The notes under the pieces are model-generated. The model saw nothing but the letters and a program-made list of their open reading frames with translations. It ran no database searches and was not told where the DNA came from. The position numbers and the translations under genes were made by a program. This document shows positions 56,135-64,000 of a stretch of DNA of 64,000 bases, piece after piece (positions within the stretch are counted from its first letter, which is position 1; each line of letters opens with the position of its first letter). The stretch is from contig CAYTID010000001.1 in assembly GCA_964437735.1 (NCBI GenBank), positions 23,524-87,523 of the forward strand, read 5' to 3'. Origin of the DNA: CAYTID01 sp964437735 (GTDB taxonomy: Bacteria > Bacteroidota > Ignavibacteria > UBA10030 > BY39).

Positions 56135-57367
56135 ATGCATATTAGAAAATTATACAAAACAATAGAAAATTTTGCCACAAAACCGATCGAAGATGTCGAA
56201 AAACTCCTGATATCGGTTGTTCGCAGTATCATTGAATCCGAAGATATAAAAATTAAAGGGGGCAGACTTTGGAAATTGAACTCCAAAACGAACTCCTACA
56301 CTCTTAAGCATCAGGAAGGAGAGGTTGAAAAAATTTCTCAAAACTTCGAACTGAAAATCAAGAATTATCCCCTATTCTCGGAACTGTCCGTGAATCGAAC
56401 AATTCTGGCAAATGAGACAAATCAATACCTCAGGAAAAAGGGGATATTAAAATATTCCGCAACAGGAGTCGGTGAAAAGATTTTAGTCTCCGGTAATAAA
56501 ATGTTTAAATACGTCCTGACATTCAACGCTGACAATATCGATCAAAACTTGCTGGAAACACTCAACGTAATCAGTGTCGCATTGACGAATGTCTTAAAAA
56601 GCAGGAAAATCGAACAAAAAGCAATACAGTTACAGCGGGATCTGGATAAAGCAAAAGAAATCCAGAAAAGTATTTTACCCGAACACGAATTAAAATTTCA
56701 CAATTACGACATATACGGAGTTTCAATTCCTGATCAGGTCGTCGGAGGTGATTTTTTCGATTACCTCCAATCTCTCGATGGCGAAGATAGACTTGGAATT
56801 GTAATCGGTGATGCTGCCAGCAAAGGTCTCTCTGCCGCAGCACAAGCTCTTTATGTATCAGGAGCGATCAGAATGGGTTTTGATTTTCAGACCAAGATGA
56901 ATTTGTTGATCAGCCGGGTAAATAATTTGCTGAACCGTGTTTTTGACGAATCACATTTTGTTTCACTGTTTTATGGCGAATTGACAGACGATAAAAACGG
57001 ATTATTAATATTTACAAATGCGGGTCATAACAATCCGATTTTATACAGAAGTAAGACCGGAACATTTGAATTACTCGAAACAACGGGTCAACTATTGGGC
57101 CCATTCAAAAATGAAAAATACAAAACCGAAAGCACTCTCATTCAACCGGGAGATTTACTGTTGATGTATACCGACGGGATTACTGAAGCGAGAGATGAAA
57201 GTAATAATATGTTCGGAGATGAACGACTAAAAAGAATTATTGAAAAAGTACACGATAAATCACCAAAAAAAATCTGCCACATCATATTAGACGAAGTTAT
57301 CCGCTTCGAAAAACAACACAGCCTATCGGACGACAAAACTCTTGTTGTAATTAAACGAAAATTATAA
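56135..57367 (+). CDS. SpoIIE/RsbU-type PP2C serine phosphatase with N-terminal sensor region
   Basis: The C-terminal half (from about residue 170) is a SpoIIE phosphatase: DLDKAKEIQKSILPE, VVGGDFFDYL, IVIGDAASKGLSAAAQAL, FTNAGHNNPILYR and LLLMYTDGITEARD with the metal-binding Asp residues. The N-terminal 150 residues look GAF-like. Such proteins dephosphorylate STAS anti-anti-sigma factors in partner-switching pathways; no STAS or kinase gene lies nearby. It follows the DUF1684 gene by 12 bases. Confidence 0.9.
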   Translation: MHIRKLYKTIENFATKPIEDVEKLLISVVRSIIESEDIKIKGGRLWKLNSKTNSYTLKHQEGEVEKISQNFELKIKNYPLFSELSVNRTILANETNQYLRKKGILKYSATGVGEKILVSGNKMFKYVLTFNADNIDQNLLETLNVISVALTNVLKSRKIEQKAIQLQRDLDKAKEIQKSILPEHELKFHNYDIYGVSIPDQVVGGDFFDYLQSLDGEDRLGIVIGDAASKGLSAAAQALYVSGAIRMGFDFQTKMNLLISRVNNLLNRVFDESHFVSLFYGELTDDKNGLLIFTNAGHNNPILYRSKTGTFELLETTGQLLGPFKNEKYKTESTLIQPGDLLLMYTDGITEARDESNNMFGDERLKRIIEKVHDKSPKKICHIILDEVIRFEKQHSLSDDKTLVVIKRKL

Positions 57368-57383
57368 ATAAGAATATTGGTAT

Positions 57384-58958
57384 ATGACAAACGAAAAGAA
57401 AATCGGAATCATAAATGAAATATCAAATAATTTTGCAAGAGCTATTTTGGATGAAGATGCTACATGGCGGCCGGCACTTCTGAATATTCCATTCCGTGCG
57501 GGACAGATTGGTTCTTACGTATTGATACCTATGCGTGATAATTTCGGGATCGGCATAATCATTGAATCACTAATTGATGCTGATAGCAAACATGAAATCA
57601 GAATCCAACTCATCGGAACTTTACGAAACGGGAAATTTGAAAAAGGAATCTCCACATTCCCATGCATAAACGACCCGGTACTTATTGCCGATCATGATGA
57701 TCTTATGAATATTTTTTCTTCGTTCAGGGAAAAAGGATTTTCTATCGGTAATATTTCGCTCCTCGAAGGCGAACGGCAGTACCTTGACCCTGATAAATTT
57801 TTCGCCAAACACATTGCGGTGATGGGATCAACGGGATCGGGAAAATCATTCACTGTTTCTTCTATAATTCAAAAGGTGCGAAATTTTGAAAACACTCATG
57901 TAATTATTTTAGATTTGCACGGAGAATACAAAAACGCTTTTGCAGACATCGGAAATATTATTAAACTGGAAGAGCTTGAACTCCCCTACTGGTTGATGAA
58001 TTTTGAAGAAATCCAGGAGACTTTTATTGATGAAGGCGAAGCACACGTAAATAACCAGATGATGATTTTAAAAGAATCTATAATGGATTCGAAAAAAGGG
58101 AAAAACTCCATAATAAAAGATATTATCACCATTGACACGCCGGTATATTTTGATTTCATGGATGTAAAGGTCAGAATGCAATCATTAGATACAGAGCGCC
58201 TAATGGGAGGAAAAGAAGGTCCTTTCTATGGACAATTTTCGAGATTCCTCGTCAGACTGGAGAGTAAACTTAACGATAAACGATATGAATTTTTATTCAA
58301 GCCGAAAAACTATCGGTTTTCCGATACACTCCCTTCATTGATGTCGAAAATATTGGGATTAGAAAATCACAAGCCGATAACAGTGATCGACCTTAGCGCC
58401 GTTCCTTTTGATGTGGCAAATGTACTCATCTCTCTTTTAGGAAGAGTGATATTCGATTTTAATGTGTGGAATAAAGATCGGAAGGATTTTCCTATTTTGA
58501 TAGTTTTTGAAGAAGCACATACTTATTTATCTCCATCTCTCGGATCCCGAAGTAAATCGGCACGAAAAACCGTTGAGCGGATCGCCAAAGAAGGAAGAAA
58601 ATACGGTGTTAGCTGCATGATAGTCAGTCAGAGACCTGCTGAAATTTCAGAAACCGTACTCGCTCAATGCAATAATTTTGTAACGCTGAGATTGATAAAT
58701 CTAAACGATCAGACTTATATCAGGAAACTTGTCCCGGAAGCGATGGAAAATTTTATCGATGTTCTCCCGACACTCCGACAGGGAGAAGCGTTTGTTTTGG
58801 GTGATGCGATTGCAATCCCGACACGGGTAATGATCGATTTGCCAAATCCCGAACCTTCAGGTTCCGATATAAAATTTTATTCTAAATGGGAAACCAAGGA
58901 AACTTATATCGATCCAAGGGAGGTCATCGAACGATGGTGGAAGCAAATTAAAACTTAA
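57384..58958 (+). CDS. HerA-like (DUF87) ATPase
   Basis: This 524-residue hexameric-helicase-type ATPase starts with a HAS-barrel-like domain (about 10-100), then Walker A GSTGSGKS (148-155), Walker B ILIVFEEAH (371-379) and the sensor region VSQRPAEIS (414-422). HerA works with NurA in DNA end resection in archaea and in some bacterial defence systems; no nurA-like gene is adjacent here. It follows the SpoIIE phosphatase by 16 bases and may be co-transcribed with it. The gene after it is convergent. Confidence 0.88.
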   Translation: MTNEKKIGIINEISNNFARAILDEDATWRPALLNIPFRAGQIGSYVLIPMRDNFGIGIIIESLIDADSKHEIRIQLIGTLRNGKFEKGISTFPCINDPVLIADHDDLMNIFSSFREKGFSIGNISLLEGERQYLDPDKFFAKHIAVMGSTGSGKSFTVSSIIQKVRNFENTHVIILDLHGEYKNAFADIGNIIKLEELELPYWLMNFEEIQETFIDEGEAHVNNQMMILKESIMDSKKGKNSIIKDIITIDTPVYFDFMDVKVRMQSLDTERLMGGKEGPFYGQFSRFLVRLESKLNDKRYEFLFKPKNYRFSDTLPSLMSKILGLENHKPITVIDLSAVPFDVANVLISLLGRVIFDFNVWNKDRKDFPILIVFEEAHTYLSPSLGSRSKSARKTVERIAKEGRKYGVSCMIVSQRPAEISETVLAQCNNFVTLRLINLNDQTYIRKLVPEAMENFIDVLPTLRQGEAFVLGDAIAIPTRVMIDLPNPEPSGSDIKFYSKWETKETYIDPREVIERWWKQIKT

Positions 58959-59011
58959 GTATCAGAATTTCTTGATATGGTATATATGTATTGTAGTAGT
59001 TTCAAACACAG

Positions 59012-59042
59012 GTTGGGCGGAAAAGAATATTTTCCGCCCAAC
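59012..59042. terminator. 13-bp hairpin between convergent herA-like and transaminase genes
   Basis: GTTGGGCGGAAAA (59012-59024) pairs perfectly with TTTTCCGCCCAAC (59030-59042) around GAATA. It sits between genes converging from 58958 and 59065 and probably terminates both. Confidence 0.75.
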
Positions 59043-59064
59043 TCACTTTGTAAGCCTGCCCCGA

Positions 59065-60387
59065 TTATTTCATCTCAGCAAGAGCTTCTTTGATAATTCT
59101 GATTCCCATATCAACTTCACCTTGAGATATATTGAGCGGCGGTCTGAACCTTATTGCCGTTTCACCGCTGCCTAATAAAATTAATCCTTTCGCATAACAT
59201 AGCTTAAGGAATTTAGATCGGTTTTCAGTTGTGTCCATATTGAATGCCGCGAACAATCCCAATCCGCGCGCATTATCGACAAACTGTGAAAATTCTGATT
59301 GTATTTCTTCAATTTTCTTTATAAGATAATCGCCCATTACTTTAGCATTAGCTATTAAATTCTCTTCATGTATTATCTCAAGATATTTCGCCGATCTTAC
59401 CATATCAACAATATTTCCGCCCCACGTAGAATTCAAACGACTGGAAACTTTGAAGACATTGTTTTCGATATCATCAATTCGATTGGATGATAAAAATCCG
59501 CATACCTGTGTTTTTTTGCCGAAACATAACATATCGGGTTGAACAAAATGTTGATGTGCCCACATCTTGCCTGTAATACCAACGCCTGTCTGGACTTCGT
59601 CAAAAATGAGCATTATATCATTTTCATCCGCAATCCGCCGAAGCTCAACAAAAAATTCTTTTCGAAAATGATTGTCCCCACCCTCGCCTTGTACGGGTTC
59701 AATTATCATTGCGGCAATGTCGTCGGGATTTTGCATAATTGCTTCTTTTATTTGATTTAGTGCCATCTTCTCTGCTTCAATCACAGCTTTCAGATTTTCT
59801 TCAATCAACGGATATTTAAGTTTTGGATTTATTATCCGGGGCCATTTGAACTTTGGATATAATTCGATTTTCACAGGTTCGGTATTTGTCATGGACATTG
59901 TATAGCCGGTGCGTCCGTGAAATGATTGCTTGAAGTGTATAACCTGTATTCCTTTTTCTTCTTTGTATCCTTTCAGGAAATTTTTTCTGATCTTCCAATC
60001 GAATGATGCTTTTATTGCATTTTCAATTCCTAACGCTCCCCCTTCTATAAAAAATACATGTGGCAGGTAATCAGGCATAGCAATAGTTGAAAAGGTTTCG
60101 AGAAATTCAGCCTGTTCAGCAGGATAAATGTCGGATAGCGACGGTTTATTTAATGCTACATAAGCGAGCCGTTCCATGAATTCCGGTGTTTTCATTTTCG
60201 GATGATTTAATCCGATAGGCATTGAAGCGACAAATGTGAAGAAGTCGAGATATTCTTTTCCTGTAATCGCATCAACAATAAAAGATCCGTGACTTTTTTG
60301 AAGGTCGAGGACTAAGTCAAAGCCGTCTACAAGGAGATGCTTTTTTAGTGTTGAATGCACGTTTTGAGGTGTAATTTTCGTTGTCAT
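59065..60387 (-). CDS. lat: L-lysine 6-transaminase
   Basis: Lat transfers the epsilon-amino group of lysine to 2-oxoglutarate, the first step of one lysine-breakdown route. The 440-residue class III PLP aminotransferase has VHSTLKKHLLVDGFDLVLDL at the start, FIEGGALGIENAIKASFDWK, IIEPVQGEGGDNHF, IFDEVQTGVGITGKMW and the PLP lysine in CFGKKTQVCG. These are specific to the LAT subfamily rather than to general ornithine/GABA aminotransferases. AGAG lies upstream of ATG 60387. Upstream about 220 bp holds nothing I recognise. Confidence 0.9.
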   Translation of the reverse strand: MTTKITPQNVHSTLKKHLLVDGFDLVLDLQKSHGSFIVDAITGKEYLDFFTFVASMPIGLNHPKMKTPEFMERLAYVALNKPSLSDIYPAEQAEFLETFSTIAMPDYLPHVFFIEGGALGIENAIKASFDWKIRKNFLKGYKEEKGIQVIHFKQSFHGRTGYTMSMTNTEPVKIELYPKFKWPRIINPKLKYPLIEENLKAVIEAEKMALNQIKEAIMQNPDDIAAMIIEPVQGEGGDNHFRKEFFVELRRIADENDIMLIFDEVQTGVGITGKMWAHQHFVQPDMLCFGKKTQVCGFLSSNRIDDIENNVFKVSSRLNSTWGGNIVDMVRSAKYLEIIHEENLIANAKVMGDYLIKKIEEIQSEFSQFVDNARGLGLFAAFNMDTTENRSKFLKLCYAKGLILLGSGETAIRFRPPLNISQGEVDMGIRIIKEALAEMK

Positions 60388-60608
60388 AATTCTCTCTTTG
60401 AGTGTTTTATTTTCGTTATATCTTAAGCGATCGAATGCTTAAATATTTATTATTTATAAAAATTGTGATACCGTGTGATCGGTCAATAGTCCCGGAAGGG
60501 TTAACTTAGAAGTGTTCCTGATGTTCGAAGAATGGTATGTAGAATATTAATCTGTGCGTCATAACAGCCAATAGATACGAAATATTTGAGAAAAAAACAA
60601 GTTGATAA

Positions 60609-61370
60609 TTATTTTTCAGCTATTACTAGCATCTCAAAATCATCAGTTGATAATTTATCGTCCCGATCATATGCGCCGAGCTTCGCCCCGTATATGTCGA
60701 CCGTTTTAAAATTTAGCGACTTCAATAGCCAGCTAATTTCGGATGGCACATAATAACGTTCGTTGCATTCCAATTCTATTTTGTTACCGGAATCATCTTC
60801 AACTGACGTAGTATTATGATCCCTGAGTGTCATCAAATCAAATGAATTATTTCCGTATTTCGCATTCTCTTCCACTCTCTCTGAATTTAGAAAATCTCTC
60901 ACCGAATGAAACAGAGGAAACAATCCGTTCAATGTAGTAAAAATCATTTTCCCGTTTGGTTTTAATGCCTTAGAGGCGCTCCGGAGTATTTGAAAATTCA
61001 TTTCGTCAGTCTCCATCAATGGGAAGGCTGCCTCGCAAAGCATGATCACCAAATCGAATTCATTCACGAAAGAGAGATTCCTTGCATCTTGTTTTTGAAA
61101 ATCAATCTTCAGATTTTGTTCAGATGCTTTTTCAATAGCCCGTTTTAATTGTGATTCAGATAAATCGATTCCAATAACATTATATCCTCTTTTTGTCAAC
61201 TCGATCGAATGTCTCCCTGTACCGCAACCGATATCCAGAATTTTTATCACTTTATTATATCCGATCTCCTTTTCAATAAAATCACACTCGCCTAAGGTCC
61301 CTTGAGTGAAACTTTCGTTATCATACTTCTTCCCGTAATTTTCAAATAACTCTTCATACCACTGTTTCAT
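60609..61370 (-). CDS. class I SAM-dependent methyltransferase
   Basis: This 253-residue Rossmann methyltransferase has motif I ILDIGCGTGRHSIEL, the acidic end of strand 2 (VIGIDLSESQL), QKQDARNL and DLVIMLCEAAFP. The N-terminal WYEELFENYGKKYDNESFTQGT resembles a group of small-molecule methyltransferases of unknown substrate. It is 9 bases downstream of the small lipoprotein gene and ends the minus-strand run. Confidence 0.85.
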   Translation of the reverse strand: MKQWYEELFENYGKKYDNESFTQGTLGECDFIEKEIGYNKVIKILDIGCGTGRHSIELTKRGYNVIGIDLSESQLKRAIEKASEQNLKIDFQKQDARNLSFVNEFDLVIMLCEAAFPLMETDEMNFQILRSASKALKPNGKMIFTTLNGLFPLFHSVRDFLNSERVEENAKYGNNSFDLMTLRDHNTTSVEDDSGNKIELECNERYYVPSEISWLLKSLNFKTVDIYGAKLGAYDRDDKLSTDDFEMLVIAEK

Positions 61371-61379
61371 TTTTTTTCC

Positions 61380-61802
61380 TTAATTGATTTTTTTATAATT
61401 CTTTGTGGTGTACGACATCTGTGCATCCATAACGATACTTATGGTATCACCATGGACAATCGGTTTTGGATTGAAATAAAAAAATGACGGATAGTTATGG
61501 AGAGGATCTATCGTGATGATTACATCGTATATCGAAGTGTCTATGTTCGATATTTCGTTATACAAATCCTTTATTGTTCTGTATAACCTACGTTGATCAT
61601 AAGACAGACGGGAATTATCAGAAAGTTTTATTGCTTTTGTAATCGAATCGGACTTTACAAATAACTTTACCCATTCACCTCCGCGCGGACAGAAACATCC
61701 CACGTTCTGTTCAATAGAATAATCGTATGAAGAACTCTCATTTACCAAAGTGTTACAGCCGTATAAAATAAGAGCAATAAAAAAAAAGATAAGATTTTTC
61801 AT
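61380..61802 (-). CDS. small lipoprotein, function unknown
   Basis: A 140-residue protein begins with a lipoprotein signal (MKNLIFFFIALILYGC, lipobox LYGC). The mature part contains CFCPRGGEWVKLFVKSDSI with a pair of cysteines, then DVIITIDPLHNYPSFFYFNPKPI, which resembles DUF6174-like small Bacteroidota lipoproteins without my being able to confirm it. GGAG precedes ATG 61802. It is likely co-transcribed with the methyltransferase. Confidence 0.7.
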   Translation of the reverse strand: MKNLIFFFIALILYGCNTLVNESSSYDYSIEQNVGCFCPRGGEWVKLFVKSDSITKAIKLSDNSRLSYDQRRLYRTIKDLYNEISNIDTSIYDVIITIDPLHNYPSFFYFNPKPIVHGDTISIVMDAQMSYTTKNYKKIN

Positions 61803-61880
61803 AGTAGTCTCCTTTTTTCATACTCTCGAATCGAGAAGAAATCCTATTTTAATGTTTAAGGTACGGACTCACATTGTCGG

Positions 61881-63701
61881 TTAATCCGCCAGAACCGTTT
61901 GTACAGATATATTTTCAATTTCCGATAACAGAAGTTCTAAACTTTTTTTTGCAACTTCCAACTCATTCAGAATATTTGATTTCGTATCTTCAAATGATTC
62001 CCTCAGTTCATTAAACAATTTGTGGTAGTAGCTAATTCCTTCATTCAAATTGTTTAAGAAAGTCAACAAATACTTTTCCTGTTTGTTCGAAAAAGAATCT
62101 CTGGCTTCATCAATTTTATTCTTTAGATATTCGATATAAATATTCAGTTCTTTTATAAAAATATTAGGACGGTCTGTCCTCGTAATAACGTTTATTCTTC
62201 CGTAAATATGGTCGGTAATTTCTTTTAAGCTCATTATTTTGGAGAAATACGCCAAATTAGGTCCCGGACACACAGAAACACCTTCGCCTTCGACTTTCGT
62301 TTCTAAATTATTCACCAGCAGTGCGGACGTACCTAATCCAACACATATGCAAGATTTTTCGACGATTTTTTCATATTTACTTTTGTAAACATCGGCAGGA
62401 ACTCCTTCACTCTCAAGTTCTTTTATTTTTAAATGTTGGTATTGTCGTGAGGCAGTACAGATTTTTTTTTCATTAAACTCATCATTTGAAACAAGATATT
62501 TATTCGGACACGAGCTGCCCGGTTTTCCATTCATGATAAAGGATAATTTTTCCAGATCTTTAGTATTACCCTTTAGACTATTAAAAGGAACGCCTAACGG
62601 AGAAATATTACTTAAATATAAATCTTCTTCATTTGCTTCAACTAATTTATTCCGCGTAGCTTCATCGACGGTTGTTACTTCGGGGACTAAAAGGAACGGA
62701 GATCCCCAGCCGACAGAATCAAGTCCGTAGTGGTCGAGCAGAAACTGATGTTCTTCAGCCGTACCGACACCGCCTTGAGCTGTAATTCGTAACGGTAATT
62801 CCGTTTCGGGGACTGAGCGATTTTTTTCTGAAAGGGCAAAGACCATAATTTCATGAACTGTTTGTATCAATTCTTTTCGTTTATCCCTGAATTCAGCTAA
62901 GATGGGCCCAAGCAGATAACCATCCGTCGCAAATGCATGTCCGCCGCAATTGAGTCCCGATTCAATTCTGTATTCTGAAACCCATAATCCTTTTTTTGCA
63001 AGAAATTTCCCTTGAATCACTGCAGATCTGTAATCACTGACTTTCAAAACGATTTTCTTTTTTAATGTTCCATTTTGATCCGGATAAAAATCATCAAATT
63101 GTTCCAGATAGCTATATAACCTCGGATTCATACCGGCAGAAAATATGATCGAGGAGCTTAAATCACAATTGGCAAATCCTCTGATGGCAGCGTGAGCATC
63201 GTTGTACTCGACGGGTAATTTTTTGTTTTTGATATAATTTTCCTTATCGAGCTTGGTCATAATATTTACATCGATACTCCCCATCGATAAATTATTTTTT
63301 ATCCATTCTCTTATCTCATCAAAGTTAATATATTTAGAAGTAAGCTTTATGAATTCCTGCTTTACAGTCGAGGTGTCAGGCAGCATGTTGAAATATTCTT
63401 TTATCTCGTTGCGCTTCTCGGCGGTTGCATTTTTTAATTCTTCAAATTTCTTTTCAGCCAGATTGTATATTAAATTCAGGTACGAGGTAATTCTTTTTGC
63501 CCTGAAATCTTCTGTGCTTTCAGTTATTTCATTATAAGGAAGATCGTGCCGATCGCAATGCACCTTCCTTAGTTTTTCCATCAAACGGTCATCAACCAAC
63601 GAAATTACGGAGTTTATACCGTATTTAGAAACTTTTAACGGAGTATCAAGCGTAAATCCGATTCCCATTACAGGGATGTGAAATGTATGTTTTTTTTCCA
63701 T
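61881..63701 (-). CDS. uncharacterised TIM-barrel/flavoprotein-like protein with cysteine-rich centre
   Basis: I do not recognise a named family for this 606-residue protein. The N-terminus (PVMGIGFTLDTPLKVSKYGI), SEYRIESGLNCGGHAF (about 242-257), LPLRITAQGGVGTAEEHQFLL and DSVGWGSPFLLVPEVT look like the FMN-phosphate-binding turns of nitronate monooxygenase or glutamate synthase barrels. Six cysteines at 252, 398, 415, 451, 453 and 478 lie in conserved-looking contexts (GSSCPNKY, KKICTASRQY, SCICVGLG, VSVCPGPN), as in an iron-sulfur protein. A coiled-coil region occupies about 500-606. No signal peptide. It is separated by 79 bases from the small lipoprotein gene. Confidence 0.8.
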   Translation of the reverse strand: MEKKHTFHIPVMGIGFTLDTPLKVSKYGINSVISLVDDRLMEKLRKVHCDRHDLPYNEITESTEDFRAKRITSYLNLIYNLAEKKFEELKNATAEKRNEIKEYFNMLPDTSTVKQEFIKLTSKYINFDEIREWIKNNLSMGSIDVNIMTKLDKENYIKNKKLPVEYNDAHAAIRGFANCDLSSSIIFSAGMNPRLYSYLEQFDDFYPDQNGTLKKKIVLKVSDYRSAVIQGKFLAKKGLWVSEYRIESGLNCGGHAFATDGYLLGPILAEFRDKRKELIQTVHEIMVFALSEKNRSVPETELPLRITAQGGVGTAEEHQFLLDHYGLDSVGWGSPFLLVPEVTTVDEATRNKLVEANEEDLYLSNISPLGVPFNSLKGNTKDLEKLSFIMNGKPGSSCPNKYLVSNDEFNEKKICTASRQYQHLKIKELESEGVPADVYKSKYEKIVEKSCICVGLGTSALLVNNLETKVEGEGVSVCPGPNLAYFSKIMSLKEITDHIYGRINVITRTDRPNIFIKELNIYIEYLKNKIDEARDSFSNKQEKYLLTFLNNLNEGISYYHKLFNELRESFEDTKSNILNELEVAKKSLELLLSEIENISVQTVLAD

Positions 63702-63843
63702 ATTTGTACTAATTAATTATAATTATCAAAACCACTGATTAAATATTCAGCCCTAATATAACGAAATAAATATAAATAACTTAATTTTCACAACATGCCT
63801 ATGCCATTAAAACAGGTTAAACCATTCCTGCAATTGCAACTAT

Positions 63844-64000
63844 TTAGAGTTTATTGATTTCAATCTCTTTCATTATTCTATCAGTTTCGGTAAGAGCGAC
63901 GATTAATTTCTGATAATGTTCGATGTCGGAATTAGTGAGAGTCCGGCCTTTGCGGTCTTTGAGCCATTTTTGTGCGGGCTGGTAGCCGCCGATGTAGAAG
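63844..64000 (-). CDS. C-terminal end of a DNA methyltransferase/restriction-modification enzyme (cut by window edge)
   Basis: The frame enters from the right edge (first full codon at 63999) and ends with TAA at 63844-63846, giving 51 residues. It reads IGGYQPAQKWLKDRKGRTL, then DIEHYQKLIVALTETDRIMKEI. This matches the C-terminal tail seen in type ISP/type IIG restriction-modification enzymes and related N6-adenine methylases. The catalytic part lies outside the window. Confidence comes from the strong match of the tail motif alone. Confidence 0.65.
   Translation of the reverse strand, partial: FYIGGYQPAQKWLKDRKGRTLTNSDIEHYQKLIVALTETDRIMKEIEINKL

Noticed and set aside
60388..60608. 220-bp gap ahead of the transaminase gene as a possible small gene or RNA
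   Set aside because: No start with a ribosome site, no strong stem and no tRNA-like fold seen.

Overview
The window is a chromosomal segment of an AT-rich Gram-negative bacterium, most likely an Ignavibacteria/Kryptonia-type member of the Bacteroidota-Chlorobiota lineage. Three observations support this. Two secreted proteins end in type IX secretion (T9SS) sorting domains with the NYPNPFNP signature. A PorV/PorQ-like gene and a TonB-dependent receptor with a carboxypeptidase-regulatory-like front domain lie together. The housekeeping genes have the sequence flavour of that group. No phage block, insertion sequence or CRISPR array is visible.

Layout. 1-9.4 kb: a minus-strand surface/secretome cluster read from right to left as two large secreted proteins, a large lipoprotein, a TonB-dependent receptor (split by one frameshift) and a PorV-like outer-membrane protein cut by the window edge. 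9.5-16.9 kb: a LysM lytic transglycosylase, an acyl-CoA carboxyltransferase, mnmA, a SpoU methyltransferase, an AlbA_2 protein, mtgA and ruvX. 16.9-31.4 kb: a long minus-strand housekeeping block (relA/spoT homolog, upp, CoA-disulfide-reductase-like enzyme, der, response regulator, ettA, DUF1684 lipoprotein, tRNA-Pro(CGG) with an unusual repeat-bearing 3' tail, miaA, pcm, cdaA, folP, trxB, queG). 31.4-39 kb: MBL hydrolase, an insulated ferredoxin unit, metH, a FabK-like flavoenzyme, a cysteine-less redoxin and msrA. 39-45.3 kb: DPP III peptidase, an MFS exporter, a lipocalin remnant and a T9SS-exported M1 peptidase.

45.4-59 kb is a plus-strand stretch: PPi-type phosphofructokinase, B12-radical SAM protein, mutS, a PduS-like flavo/Fe-S protein and a PduT-like microcompartment shell protein with an ORF6N gene wedged between them, an ECF sigma/anti-sigma/YbjQ module, an atypical EF-P, a second DUF1684 lipoprotein, a SpoIIE-type phosphatase and a HerA-like ATPase. 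59-64 kb returns to the minus strand: L-lysine 6-transaminase, a methyltransferase, a small lipoprotein, a 606-residue TIM-barrel-like protein with many cysteines that I cannot assign, and at the right edge the C-terminal end of a probable restriction-modification enzyme.

No complete new system is evident. The best leads are the tRNA-Pro tail made of tRNA-like repeat units carrying inserted hairpins, the orphan PduS/PduT pair split by an ORF6N gene, the 606-residue protein, and several enzymes with altered signature residues (EF-P tip, redoxin CXXC, Rel RXKD motif).
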